DNA of 64,000 bases from Bacteroidia bacterium (GTDB taxonomy: Bacteria; Bacteroidota; Bacteroidia; CAIKAF01): NCBI GenBank assembly GCA_030427255.1, contig JAUHWY010000001.1, positions 221,378-285,377 on the forward strand, in the 5' to 3' direction. Each line of letters begins with the position of its first letter. Position 1 is the first letter of the stretch. The translations under genes and the position numbers were made by a program. Positions 54,007-62,222 of this stretch are shown piece after piece. Below the pieces are notes generated by a model. The model was not told where the DNA came from. It worked only from the letters and a program-made list of their open reading frames with translations, and made no database searches.

Positions 54007-55529
54007 TTTGGCAAACTTTCTATGACCTCTTCTTTCAAGCCGGAGAAAAAGTTTTGTGCCAAGTCAAATTGGCTCTCGGCATTTTTGTTGCTGATAAGTA
54101 TCCTACTTAATAGTTCTATTACACGTTCTATTTTATCTAACGGAAATAATCTTTGAATATCTTCCTCTTGTATTTCCACAAGCCCATGAAGCGAATTATT
54201 TCTTAGTTGAGCCCCTGCTTTTAGGAGGTTATTTAGTTCGCCTAATCTTGTGTTCTCATAATTTGAGAAACGAAACGTAGGGTTTAATTCTAAATATTTT
54301 TTAACTAACCCGTAAAGGGTCTTTCTGTCAGGATTTAAATACTGTGGAACTTTTGGCAAGGAACCCATGTAAGCATTTAGTGCATTCTGCAGTTGCTCAT
54401 TACCTTTTACAGATAAGAAAAAGCGATTGGAGCCTCTTTGAGGAACTGAATTAAAGTCAATGGGATGTTTGGCAATCTCCATTAATGGAATCTGAAATGC
54501 AGTTTCCGCCACCGCATACAATAAACTGAAGGCCTCTAAATATCTTTTCTGGAGATAAAACTCCCTACTAAAAAAAAGGTGGTCAGCAATGCTTTGACTT
54601 AGTGGATGAAAACTTAAAAACTTGAAGTCATTTTTGCTGTAGCTGGCTTTTACTATCTGTACTAAATCGTTTTTAATAAGGCCGGTTGGGTGTTGTTTCA
54701 GTTGGTAATTAAACTCATGGAATATGTTCTCAATCTCTTTGTGTGCATTTCTCCTCCGGGCACTTGCTAACTTGATTAAAACTTTAAGAAGTGGGTTGGA
54801 AACTTGTGCCAAATCGATCAAATGGTAATCATGGCTTTCCAGTAGCCGAACAATGGTGTTACGTAGCCCCACCAACTGAATGTCTTTTCTTACCTCATTA
54901 GGAAAGCTTTGAATTTGAATTTTTGGTTCTGCGTTATTTTCAGGCTGTTCTGGATTGGATAGATAAAAAAGTTTGGGATAAAACTGCATGCAACGCTGCA
55001 ATAGAGCGGTATTTATGGCATCTATGCCTCCTTGTGGAAAGAAATACAATTCATTATTCTCCTTGGGGGGAATAAGCGTTTTTACTTTTTCCGCTTGTTT
55101 CCACATACTAGAGATACTGGCTAGTTCCCCTTCAAATATCCACGGCTTAATATCACTTTCGTCTTTGGTTAAATCAAACCCATGATGCTTTAACCAAGCA
55201 CAAACGATATCAAATGCAAGTTCAGTATCTTTTGAATAAAACGACGATTCATTTGGATTATTACGGGTTAAAATAAGGTAAATGGCACTCAGCTTTCCTT
55301 CAACTTCTCGATTTATAAAATCAAAAGCCGGGGCTAATATGGGTAATTGTACATGTTGGATAAAGCCGGGATCCTTTTTTAATTCAGAGTTAATAAACAT
55401 GCATCGATCGCGCATGTTGAATTTGATTTTGGGGTCTGAACAAAGTGTATCATCCAGTGAAACATCCCTACTCCCCAAACTAAGCAATGCGTATTTTTTT
55501 GGGTTTTTATTTAAGTCCTCGGAATTCAT
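53958..55529 (-). CDS. csm6: CARF-HEPN ribonuclease, Csm6/Csx1-like
   Basis: 523 residues, longer than the 430 or so usual for Csm6. The N-terminus KYALLSLGSRDVSLDD has the first CARF strand pattern, and FFPQGGIDAINTALLQRCM fits the CARF ligand-site loop. The C-terminal half is helical with AQLRNNSLHGLVEIQ near residue 440, giving R-x4-H (RNNSLH), the HEPN RNase motif. In type III systems such proteins bind cyclic oligoadenylate from Cas10 and cut RNA non-specifically. It is the last gene of the csm operon and overlaps csm5 by 23 nt. The call rests on motifs and context; domain assignment should be confirmed structurally. Confidence 0.78.
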   Translation of the reverse strand: MNSEDLNKNPKKYALLSLGSRDVSLDDTLCSDPKIKFNMRDRCMFINSELKKDPGFIQHVQLPILAPAFDFINREVEGKLSAIYLILTRNNPNESSFYSKDTELAFDIVCAWLKHHGFDLTKDESDIKPWIFEGELASISSMWKQAEKVKTLIPPKENNELYFFPQGGIDAINTALLQRCMQFYPKLFYLSNPEQPENNAEPKIQIQSFPNEVRKDIQLVGLRNTIVRLLESHDYHLIDLAQVSNPLLKVLIKLASARRRNAHKEIENIFHEFNYQLKQHPTGLIKNDLVQIVKASYSKNDFKFLSFHPLSQSIADHLFFSREFYLQKRYLEAFSLLYAVAETAFQIPLMEIAKHPIDFNSVPQRGSNRFFLSVKGNEQLQNALNAYMGSLPKVPQYLNPDRKTLYGLVKKYLELNPTFRFSNYENTRLGELNNLLKAGAQLRNNSLHGLVEIQEEDIQRLFPLDKIERVIELLSRILISNKNAESQFDLAQNFFSGLKEEVIESLPNYFSEDSENTSFISPP

Positions 55530-56886
55530 ATTTAACTTGTTTTTTATTGACTTTCTGAAACTCTAAGCGTACAATGGTGCCCTGTTCAATGGAACTTCGA
55601 TACCTAACTTCAATCATTTCCGGTCCATTTTCCCAAAATGGTTTTATTTTTAACGTACTTGGTGCTTCGAAACTCAAAACCTCTCCCTCGAACTCTTGCA
55701 TGTCTTTTAAACGACGGTAGTCAATTAACACTGGTTTAGTAGCTTGGGTAGCTTGGGGTTTAGAGGATCCTTGCTTTGTTTGGAGTCCAATAGGCAGATG
55801 CGTAGAAGGTCCATCCGTTAATTTGAGTAAGGCAAATCCGGGTAAAAAGAACTTAGGACTTCCATGATAGTTTTCAAACCATATTTTTCTGCTTTTGTTC
55901 TCGAGTTCTCCATTTGATTTGACGGAACTAATGAAGTCTTGGTGATTCAGCATGCCGGTCATTAAATGTTTACCGGTTCCTGCACCAAATCTAACCACGG
56001 CCTGATTACCGCTATTTAGTTCAATAAGCTGCTCTAACTGCTGTTCAATAGCCTCTCCTAAATCTTCGTTGGGAAAGCTGGAAAAGAAGTTTAGCTCTTT
56101 CCTAAGAAACTCAGCCATAAAACTTTGAAGCTGACCTAGGAAGGCTTCGGCAGATTTTAACGGGTTTAACCAAGCGGGTAGCTGAAAGTGGTCTGTCTCC
56201 GATACATTTATCCTCAAAATTGCGCTACTTTTAGGCTTTATGGCCTCGAACCAATTTGTGAACTTTAATGGGTCAAAGTATTCCTCATGGCCGCCCTTAG
56301 CTTTGGTTTTCCATAAACCCACCTCATTGCTATAATTGGCGCAATAGATTTTTTGACCAAAAAGTCCACCCGGGTTTTCACTGAAATAGACGTCGGTAAC
56401 CTGTAAATTCCGTAAAGGATCTGATTTAATGCCTCCGAAAGGTTTATTATGTTGCCATGAACCTTTGTCTTCTTTAAGTTTTAAGGCACCCAAAGAGGTA
56501 CGAATGGCACCTTTGATGGCCGTTCCCGGCAGATAAGCATAGCCTCTGGCATCTGAAATAGGATTTCTAATTTCTTGAGGGCTTAGCCTCCCCAATGCAT
56601 AGATTTTGGTGGTAGCAGCCTTCAATATATTTTCATCCTCCAAATTTTGTTTTATTGCTCTTTGAATAGTGCTTAGGTTGCCATGTAAAAATTGACTTTC
56701 AAACAGTTTTGAGTTTTTTTGTCTGGAGGCTTGAAGCAACAAAGGAAAAGAAATCATGTGCACATTTCCACTGCCCTTGGGTTTATAATAATCCTTGTCA
56801 GAAACATAAACCTTTTCCTTTGCGCCCCCAATATAAATTGGGCTCAAAGCTTCAATGCTGAGGTAATGGCTCTTTTTAAAACTCAT
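55507..56886 (-). CDS. csm5: Type III-A CRISPR RAMP protein Csm5
   Basis: 459 residues from ATG 56886, which overlaps the csm4 stop (ATGA). The N-terminal RRM-like RAMP motif reads YLSIEALSPIYIGGAKE. LPGTAIKGAIRTSLGALKL is the G-rich loop typical of Csm5/Csm3. Later HLMTGMLNHQDFISS and FLPGFALLKLTDG occur in the region of the second RAMP fold, and the C-terminal part is extended. Csm5 caps the 3' end of the crRNA in the complex. Position in the operon (csm4-csm5-csm6) supports the name. Confidence 0.87.
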   Translation of the reverse strand: MSFKKSHYLSIEALSPIYIGGAKEKVYVSDKDYYKPKGSGNVHMISFPLLLQASRQKNSKLFESQFLHGNLSTIQRAIKQNLEDENILKAATTKIYALGRLSPQEIRNPISDARGYAYLPGTAIKGAIRTSLGALKLKEDKGSWQHNKPFGGIKSDPLRNLQVTDVYFSENPGGLFGQKIYCANYSNEVGLWKTKAKGGHEEYFDPLKFTNWFEAIKPKSSAILRINVSETDHFQLPAWLNPLKSAEAFLGQLQSFMAEFLRKELNFFSSFPNEDLGEAIEQQLEQLIELNSGNQAVVRFGAGTGKHLMTGMLNHQDFISSVKSNGELENKSRKIWFENYHGSPKFFLPGFALLKLTDGPSTHLPIGLQTKQGSSKPQATQATKPVLIDYRRLKDMQEFEGEVLSFEAPSTLKIKPFWENGPEMIEVRYRSSIEQGTIVRLEFQKVNKKQVKYEFRGLK

Positions 56887-57872
56887 ACGGCATCTGGAAT
56901 TGGAAAGAATAGGGCAAGACCACACCTATAAATTGGGTGTGGGAAATCTTTGGGTCTTAGATCTACTGTCGTTCCCAAACCCTGTCCCCAATGAAAAGGT
57001 TCTTTAAATGCCAGTACGCTGCCTTCCTGAATCATATGCACATGTTTCTTACGCCAACCAGGTCTAGATGCGCCAATCCAACCTCCTCTCCTTAATAATT
57101 GAAACCCGGAAAAACCGGAAATGCTTTCAGGTGACTCCGGCAAATAACAAGATAAAGCAACTCCAAGCCTGCTTGAAGTAATTGGAAACAAGTCAAAGGA
57201 CTTTTCTTCCCAAACGAATTGGCCATTGCCTGTTGATTTATCGGTGCCAATACCTGATGTGGAAAGTATGTCAAGTGCGAAACGTAGGGCTTTAAGGCTG
57301 GTTTCATTTTCCGTAGAAACAATAAAGTGCAAACCTGATTTATCGGAAAAGAAAAAGCGTTCTACATAAAAAGGTTTGGGATCTCCTTCTTCTTTAGCGG
57401 TTTGAACCCTTACATCTACCTGACTTGAAAAAGGAAGATCATCTTGGTCGTTTAAAACACTTGAAGCAAAAGCTCCCTGTATGAAATTTGGGAAATCATT
57501 TCCGGAACTCTCCCACTGCTCAATCCATAAATCCGCATCCATCCAGGCAACTTTCTTAATTTGTTTGATGCGGAGCGAATCCTTTTCGCTTAATTCAGTG
57601 TTCTTTCTTTTACTCCATAGAGGCCTAGGGAAAAAATAAACGTTCCTTTTTTGAGATTTAGAATAGGCATAGGGAAAGGCAGAACTCAAAACAAAGTCAG
57701 GCACTCCTCCTTTGGGAATTAGGGACTCCATACCGCATTTAGCCCAAGTAGAATAAATGGCGCTGTATAATACATCGCTGTGAATCCAGGCTTGAGCCTG
57801 ATCCAACTCTCCATTGCCTAAACCAATATGAAGGGGAGACGTAAAGTTTAAGATGAAATGGTGCATGCTCAT
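56883..57872 (-). CDS. csm4: Type III-A CRISPR RAMP protein Csm4
   Basis: 329 residues. HHFILNFTSPLHIGLGNGEL begins the RAMP fold; WIHSDVLYSAIYSTWAKCG is the HSDxLxSA motif diagnostic of Csm4. SSAFPYAYS and the later STSGIGTDKSTGNGQFVW (G-rich loop) and GFQLLRRGGWIGAS also fit. Csm4 binds the 5' tag of the crRNA and contacts Cas10. Its ATG overlaps the csm3 stop (ATGA). Confidence 0.92.
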   Translation of the reverse strand: MSMHHFILNFTSPLHIGLGNGELDQAQAWIHSDVLYSAIYSTWAKCGMESLIPKGGVPDFVLSSAFPYAYSKSQKRNVYFFPRPLWSKRKNTELSEKDSLRIKQIKKVAWMDADLWIEQWESSGNDFPNFIQGAFASSVLNDQDDLPFSSQVDVRVQTAKEEGDPKPFYVERFFFSDKSGLHFIVSTENETSLKALRFALDILSTSGIGTDKSTGNGQFVWEEKSFDLFPITSSRLGVALSCYLPESPESISGFSGFQLLRRGGWIGASRPGWRKKHVHMIQEGSVLAFKEPFHWGQGLGTTVDLRPKDFPHPIYRCGLALFFPIPDAV

Positions 57873-58546
57873 GCTAAGCCATATTTAGCATTTAAGGATT
57901 TTATATCTAAAACTTCCCCCGGCCAATTAAGCTCCAACAAAACTTGTCCGTAGCCTCTTGAGCCGCTCCCTCCCAAATAATCCTGATTGAGCAACTGAAC
58001 CCCTTTTTTTAAAAGGTTGATGTTTCTAGTTTCTGCATTCTTTGCCTCGGTTTCGTTTTCCCCAAGAATATTGATAATAAACTCTACCTTGAATTCAGCA
58101 CCGGCTGGAACTCGTTCACTATTGCGTGGGTTGGCAATAGCGGTTTCCCTTTGGATGGTATTTTCATGTTTGATTTCTGTGTACGGAGCATCTGTAGTGT
58201 CTAATTGCCCCAAAACTTCTGCAGATTCCTTCGTCAAATAAGCATCTCGAACCAATATGGAAGAAGCAACAGGTTTTTTTGAATTTGAACTACCCATAAA
58301 TGCAGAAATATCATCCAAAAGCGTTGAGTCACTTTGTGGTTCCATTTGACTGATTTCCAATAGGTGCCGCATTTTCCCCTTTATAGAGCTTCCCGGAATG
58401 TAAGGCTGCTGGTTATCCTTTCTTCGAATTACAGGGTTGTCCATGCCGCCAATATCTATCTGATCCTTACCGGTACCAATATGGAGCCCGGATAATAGCC
58501 TCAGCGTCCCTTCTATGCGAATCTTTTTAAATAGTTTTTGAGCCAT
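57869..58546 (-). CDS. csm3: Type III-A CRISPR backbone RNase Csm3
   Basis: 225 residues from ATG 58546 (MAQKLFKKIRIEGTLRLLSG); the frame is open well upstream but that part overlaps csm2. LSGLHIGTGKDQIDIGGMDN, PVIRRKDNQQPYIPGSSIKG, KMRHL is the Csm3 signature. By alignment with S. epidermidis Csm3, where Asp32 in GAIDSPV is the target-RNA cleavage residue, the corresponding Asp is in GGMDNPV, residue 36. It is conserved, so the complex should cut bound target RNA at 6-nt intervals. A 22-nt gap separates it from csm2. Confidence 0.95.
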   Translation of the reverse strand: MAQKLFKKIRIEGTLRLLSGLHIGTGKDQIDIGGMDNPVIRRKDNQQPYIPGSSIKGKMRHLLEISQMEPQSDSTLLDDISAFMGSSNSKKPVASSILVRDAYLTKESAEVLGQLDTTDAPYTEIKHENTIQRETAIANPRNSERVPAGAEFKVEFIINILGENETEAKNAETRNINLLKKGVQLLNQDYLGGSGSRGYGQVLLELNWPGEVLDIKSLNAKYGLA

Positions 58547-58568
58547 GATAAAGCGTTTAAGTTGATTT

Positions 58569-58973
58569 TTAGTTAGATGTAGCGGTGGAATAGTAGTATT
58601 TATGGTAAGCAACCAAGGCTTCTTGTAAGAGCACAAAGTGTTTGAAACTTTTTTCATTGGTAACGGATTGCAACATTTTTGAGAATACCTCATAATACAT
58701 CTCTAGAGTGCTGCTTTTGCCGCTTTTTTCGTCTCTGCCCAAATCATAAGCTACTTTTGGCCCCAACATCAAAACTTCCATTTGATGTTTTTCAAAACCG
58801 TCTGCTTTAATGAGAAGTTCAATTCGCTTGATTTCTCCAAAAAACTTTCTAAGTTTTGAGGTAGAAAGTGCCGATTTTTTATCTTGGGTTAGCTGCTTTG
58901 CCAGCTCTTCCATTTTTTTGATGGCTTCTTGCCCAAAGCCCTCTTCAATCCACTTTTTGTCGAATGTGCTCAT
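58569..58973 (-). CDS. csm2: Type III-A CRISPR small subunit Csm2
   Basis: 134 residues from ATG 58973 (MSTFDKKWIEEGFGQEAIKK). An in-frame TTG 6 nt earlier overlaps the cas10 stop and is less likely. The all-helical pattern and KLRKFFGEIKRIELLIKADG are typical of Csm2, as is GPKVAYDLGRDEK. Csm2 lines the belly of the complex and contacts target RNA. It begins 2 nt after the cas10 stop. Confidence 0.93.
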   Translation of the reverse strand: MSTFDKKWIEEGFGQEAIKKMEELAKQLTQDKKSALSTSKLRKFFGEIKRIELLIKADGFEKHQMEVLMLGPKVAYDLGRDEKSGKSSTLEMYYEVFSKMLQSVTNEKSFKHFVLLQEALVAYHKYYYSTATSN

Positions 58974-58975
58974 AA

Positions 58976-61246
58976 TCAATTTGATTTAGTTCTTGTTCTT
59001 TTTTCAGTCCATTGGGCTGCAAGCCATATGAAATTCCTTCCCTCAGGTACATGCCTATCTTGCATATCTTTACGTTGTAAAAGTAAGGCCTCTATATCTG
59101 CTAGCCTTTTTTGGGTATTGCTCTTTCCTTTATAATTTTCCTTCAACCTTTTCAGTTCGTAGGCTGCTTGCCACTTCCAACGATATTTTTGATAGCCTTC
59201 GCCATGGTTTTTATCAAATCTTTTTAGCCTTTGTAAAATACCTCTCGGCAATTCCTCTTTGGTGCAAGCTTCAGTAAGATAGGATTTGAGGTTTTTCACC
59301 AGCTTAAACTCCTCGCCCCAATGGATTGCTTTCCCAAAAATGCAAATTGAATCCTTATTATGTTCGCTTCCATCTGCCTTTAGACTTTTCAAGCTCTTTG
59401 CACTAAGCTCAGCCAACTCACATAGTTCTGCTCCTTTGGCAATAGGAAATTTCGGATCGGTCTCCACAATACCGCCTGAAAGACTCATGCCGCTACCTTG
59501 AGTGAAACCCTTAAAGGAACTGCTGCAGCATTCTGCAAATGAAATTAAGGCCTCAGGTTCACCGTAGGCAAATAAATCATCGCCTCCCGAATAAATTATA
59601 TTGACGTTGTCAGAGTAAATTTCTTTATTTCTGATTTGGTCAACACAAAAGGTCATAAAATAGTCCAAGCATTGGCTAAAAAAGGACATACCTTCCAATG
59701 TCTTTTGAGAAGGTTTCATTTTATGCACGATGTAATGGCCTAATGAATCAATGTCCATACGAAGTAATCCAATGCGTGCAAAAGCTTCTCCACTATAAAA
59801 CTCTTCGGTAGTTTTTGGGTGGCCCTTTGGATTCAATGCTTGTCTACTTCCTCCATAAGGCTTCAAGAGTACTTGAAAGCCCTTCATTAAAGCTTGGTTT
59901 TGAGCTTTTGGATTCAGAGCAAACCAACACCCCCTTTCCCCTTTAATATTGTTAGAAATGGAAGAGGTCTCAAAAAGGCGGATTCCAAAAACATTTCCTA
60001 GTTTCAAGTCGCAATTCTCCTCCTCAGGCCTAAAAGTATAGTGAAGCAATGGAGACTTGCTAAGCTTTTTCCCAACATTTATTTGGTTTTGAACTGCAGG
60101 TGAAATGAATATAGGGCTGTCCTGTGATTCTGGTAGCGAAACTAAGTTTTTCTTTGGCAGCTCTACCCCTGTTATTTGGCATACTGCGGTGTCTCCGCCT
60201 TCACCCGCCGGCTGAAAAAGGTTATTCCATAAAGTGGGATTCTCAACCATACGGCTGAACTTTCGTTTTTTTTCCTCACTAAGGGCTGCAGAGATTTCTT
60301 TCCAAACCTGTGTTTGGCTCATAGGCTCTTCGGTATCCTTATTTAGCCACTCTTTTCCGTCCCTATTAAAATTCCAACTGCAATGTGCCCAAACTAGGGC
60401 AAGCGTTCCCTGCCATTCCTGCCAAAGGGACTTTTCAGCTTCCTCTTGTATTCGATGACATGCTTTTTGCGTGGCATCGTTATTCGGGAGTAATAGAAAC
60501 AACTTTCCGCCTCCCTTAAAAATAAGTTGAGCTTGCCCAAGATTGAGGTCGTGAAGTAAGCATAATGCAACACCCTCGCTCAGGATTTGAAGGTAGAAAC
60601 TTCGACCTTTTAATGCTTTTACGGCATGTTTGGTACTTATTTGATACAAAAAGCGTTGTATTCCTGATAAGTCAATGGCTTGAATCCGAAAACTAGGCTG
60701 TTGTAATTGTTCGATATCCATTTGGAGCAAAGACTCCATCAAAGCCAACGATAACTTGGAGGCAACAGCCACTGAATGCACATGGGGCTCTTGATCTAAG
60801 GCATGAAAAAGGAAGTAACGTTGAATACAGTCCAAAATCCAATCCGGAGACGGGCTGTCTGAATTTTGACCTTGGAAGCAAGATTCGGTAAACGCATTCC
60901 AATGTTGGGCAGTGGATGCTTTAGAAGCACTTGCCGGCATTGGACCTTGCTTTGGCTCATGAAAGCTTTTTCCCTCCAAGAATGCTTCGCCAATCGAAAA
61001 GAACACATCATTACTCGTTTGTGTAAATGGACTTCGAATTGCAGTGGAAGATTGGATAATTTTGAAATCAAAAAGACTTTGGAGGATATCTTGATGTGCC
61101 TCCGTAAATGGAGTAGGTTCGGAATTCTCTAAGCCCAATTTTTTCAAAAAAAGGTCTAACTGTTGTGCAGAACCAGCTTGAGACTCCCAAAATGGGCGAA
61201 AGTAAAATAAGGCTTTCCAAATGTGGCTGGATCGGTCAATATTCAT
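58976..61246 (-). CDS. cas10: Type III-A Cas10/Csm1 with intact cyclase palm but no HD nuclease motif
   Basis: 756 residues. The D1 palm-like motif IQAIDLSGIQRFLYQIS is at about residue 190, ALKGRSFYLQILSEGVAL follows, and the cyclase site NIIYSGGDDLFAYGEPE places GGDD near residue 555. A SLSGGIVETDPKFPIAKGAE block and a basic C-terminal helical domain complete it. In the N-terminal 180 residues I find no HD dyad; only the distal HVHSVAVASKLSLAL, equivalent to the usual DHSxxTAAIA region, remains. The zinc-ribbon region is reduced to VCQITGVEL with a single Cys. It should therefore make cyclic oligoadenylates but not cut DNA. It overlaps cas6 by 4 nt. Confidence 0.95.
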   Translation of the reverse strand: MNIDRSSHIWKALFYFRPFWESQAGSAQQLDLFLKKLGLENSEPTPFTEAHQDILQSLFDFKIIQSSTAIRSPFTQTSNDVFFSIGEAFLEGKSFHEPKQGPMPASASKASTAQHWNAFTESCFQGQNSDSPSPDWILDCIQRYFLFHALDQEPHVHSVAVASKLSLALMESLLQMDIEQLQQPSFRIQAIDLSGIQRFLYQISTKHAVKALKGRSFYLQILSEGVALCLLHDLNLGQAQLIFKGGGKLFLLLPNNDATQKACHRIQEEAEKSLWQEWQGTLALVWAHCSWNFNRDGKEWLNKDTEEPMSQTQVWKEISAALSEEKKRKFSRMVENPTLWNNLFQPAGEGGDTAVCQITGVELPKKNLVSLPESQDSPIFISPAVQNQINVGKKLSKSPLLHYTFRPEEENCDLKLGNVFGIRLFETSSISNNIKGERGCWFALNPKAQNQALMKGFQVLLKPYGGSRQALNPKGHPKTTEEFYSGEAFARIGLLRMDIDSLGHYIVHKMKPSQKTLEGMSFFSQCLDYFMTFCVDQIRNKEIYSDNVNIIYSGGDDLFAYGEPEALISFAECCSSSFKGFTQGSGMSLSGGIVETDPKFPIAKGAELCELAELSAKSLKSLKADGSEHNKDSICIFGKAIHWGEEFKLVKNLKSYLTEACTKEELPRGILQRLKRFDKNHGEGYQKYRWKWQAAYELKRLKENYKGKSNTQKRLADIEALLLQRKDMQDRHVPEGRNFIWLAAQWTEKRTRTKSN

Positions 61247-61932
61247 TTTTTTACGGCTTTATGGCGTTTGGGAGGTAAAAGGAGACCATAACCAAGACTT
61301 GAAAACTTACCCAAACCTATATAATTTGGCAGCTCTACATTGGTTTTGAAAGAGATGTCAAAAGAAAGCCAGGGTTTATGCTTAATGGATACCAATCGTT
61401 CTTTTTCTATTTGTGTAATGTGGACTTGAATTTGTTCTTCAACCCTCCAATCCAGCCCCTTGGCCATAGACAAAATGTTTCCGGTGAGGATCCGTTCTAA
61501 AAGGCCAATTTTTTCGCTTAGTTTGGGGGTGTTTTTCCAGACGACGTAATTCTCCGTATTTAAAGGTAGCCAGTGACTTAAACGATAATCACGCAAAGGA
61601 CCTGCCACCCTTATTCGATGCATGAAGAGCTGAAGCTTTTCAACAGAGAATGGTTCAGCTTGGGGTCCAATTTGTATAGTGAGTTCAGGCTTGTTAAACA
61701 GTTCGTGTAAGGCCAATGCTCCTTCCTCTAAGCCAACCAAAAGGGCTTTATTTCTGTGGCTTTTATACTGAATTAAAGGATAACTCATTCGGAAATTACC
61801 CTTTTCAATATGATTATGAAAGAGCGTGTGCTCAAACCCAACACCAGCGGCAATACTGCCTCTAAGCATTGGGATTTCTTCCAATCCAATGAAATTATTG
61901 AAATGTATTCGAACGCACTTTATGGACTTCAT
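61243..61932 (-). CDS. cas6: CRISPR repeat-processing endoribonuclease Cas6 (Cas6b-like)
   Basis: 229 residues. The N-terminus has LRGSIAAGVGFEHTLFHNHI and NFRMSYPLIQYKSHRNKALL, matching the Cas6b N-terminal pattern, with VGLEEGALALHEL following. The C-terminal G-rich loop is ELPNYIGLGKFSSLGYGLLL. Cas6 cuts within each repeat to leave the 8-nt 5' tag. Candidate catalytic His residues are in FEHTLFHNH. It is the first gene of the operon, 290 nt from the intact array, and its stop overlaps the cas10 start. Confidence 0.9.
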   Translation of the reverse strand: MKSIKCVRIHFNNFIGLEEIPMLRGSIAAGVGFEHTLFHNHIEKGNFRMSYPLIQYKSHRNKALLVGLEEGALALHELFNKPELTIQIGPQAEPFSVEKLQLFMHRIRVAGPLRDYRLSHWLPLNTENYVVWKNTPKLSEKIGLLERILTGNILSMAKGLDWRVEEQIQVHITQIEKERLVSIKHKPWLSFDISFKTNVELPNYIGLGKFSSLGYGLLLPPKRHKAVKK

Positions 61933-61977
61933 GTTGTAGGTTGGTGCTTAAAAGTAGTAAAAATGTACAATTCAAAC

Positions 61978-61985
61978 CAAAAATA
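61978..61985 (-). promoter_or_regulatory. -7 promoter box for the cas6-csm operon
   Basis: Minus-strand TATTTTTG matches TAnnTTTG, 45 nt before the cas6 ATG, giving a leader of about 42 nt. No -33 box at ideal spacing. The stretch 61986-62150 shows no gene or other signal. Confidence 0.5.
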
Positions 61986-62150
61986 GTTGATTGGAAAATA
62001 AAATCTGTGTGCCATTTCCAATTTACCAATACTAATGAAAAAGCAACGGCAGCGTTTGTCCACCTCTTTTAAGAGATGGCAATCAAAGCATAATGGCCTT
62101 GTTGTTTGGAAAGAGAGGAAAAGGAGTTAAACAAATGAGGGTTTTGGCAA

Positions 62151-62187
62151 TAAAGAAGCCTTGTTAAAATGGGACTAGCGCTCAAGC
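62151..62187 (-). repeat. Decayed terminal CRISPR repeat
   Basis: CCTTGTTAAAATGGGACTAG followed by CGCTCAAGC (62159-62187) matches 21 of 29 bases of the repeat without gaps. It is followed by exactly 35 nt, one spacer length, before the first intact repeat at 62223. The decay marks the leader-distal (trailer) end of the array. Confidence 0.8.
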
Positions 62188-62222
62188 AAGGGTAAACGTC
62201 ATCGTAAAGATGGTCCTGCAGT

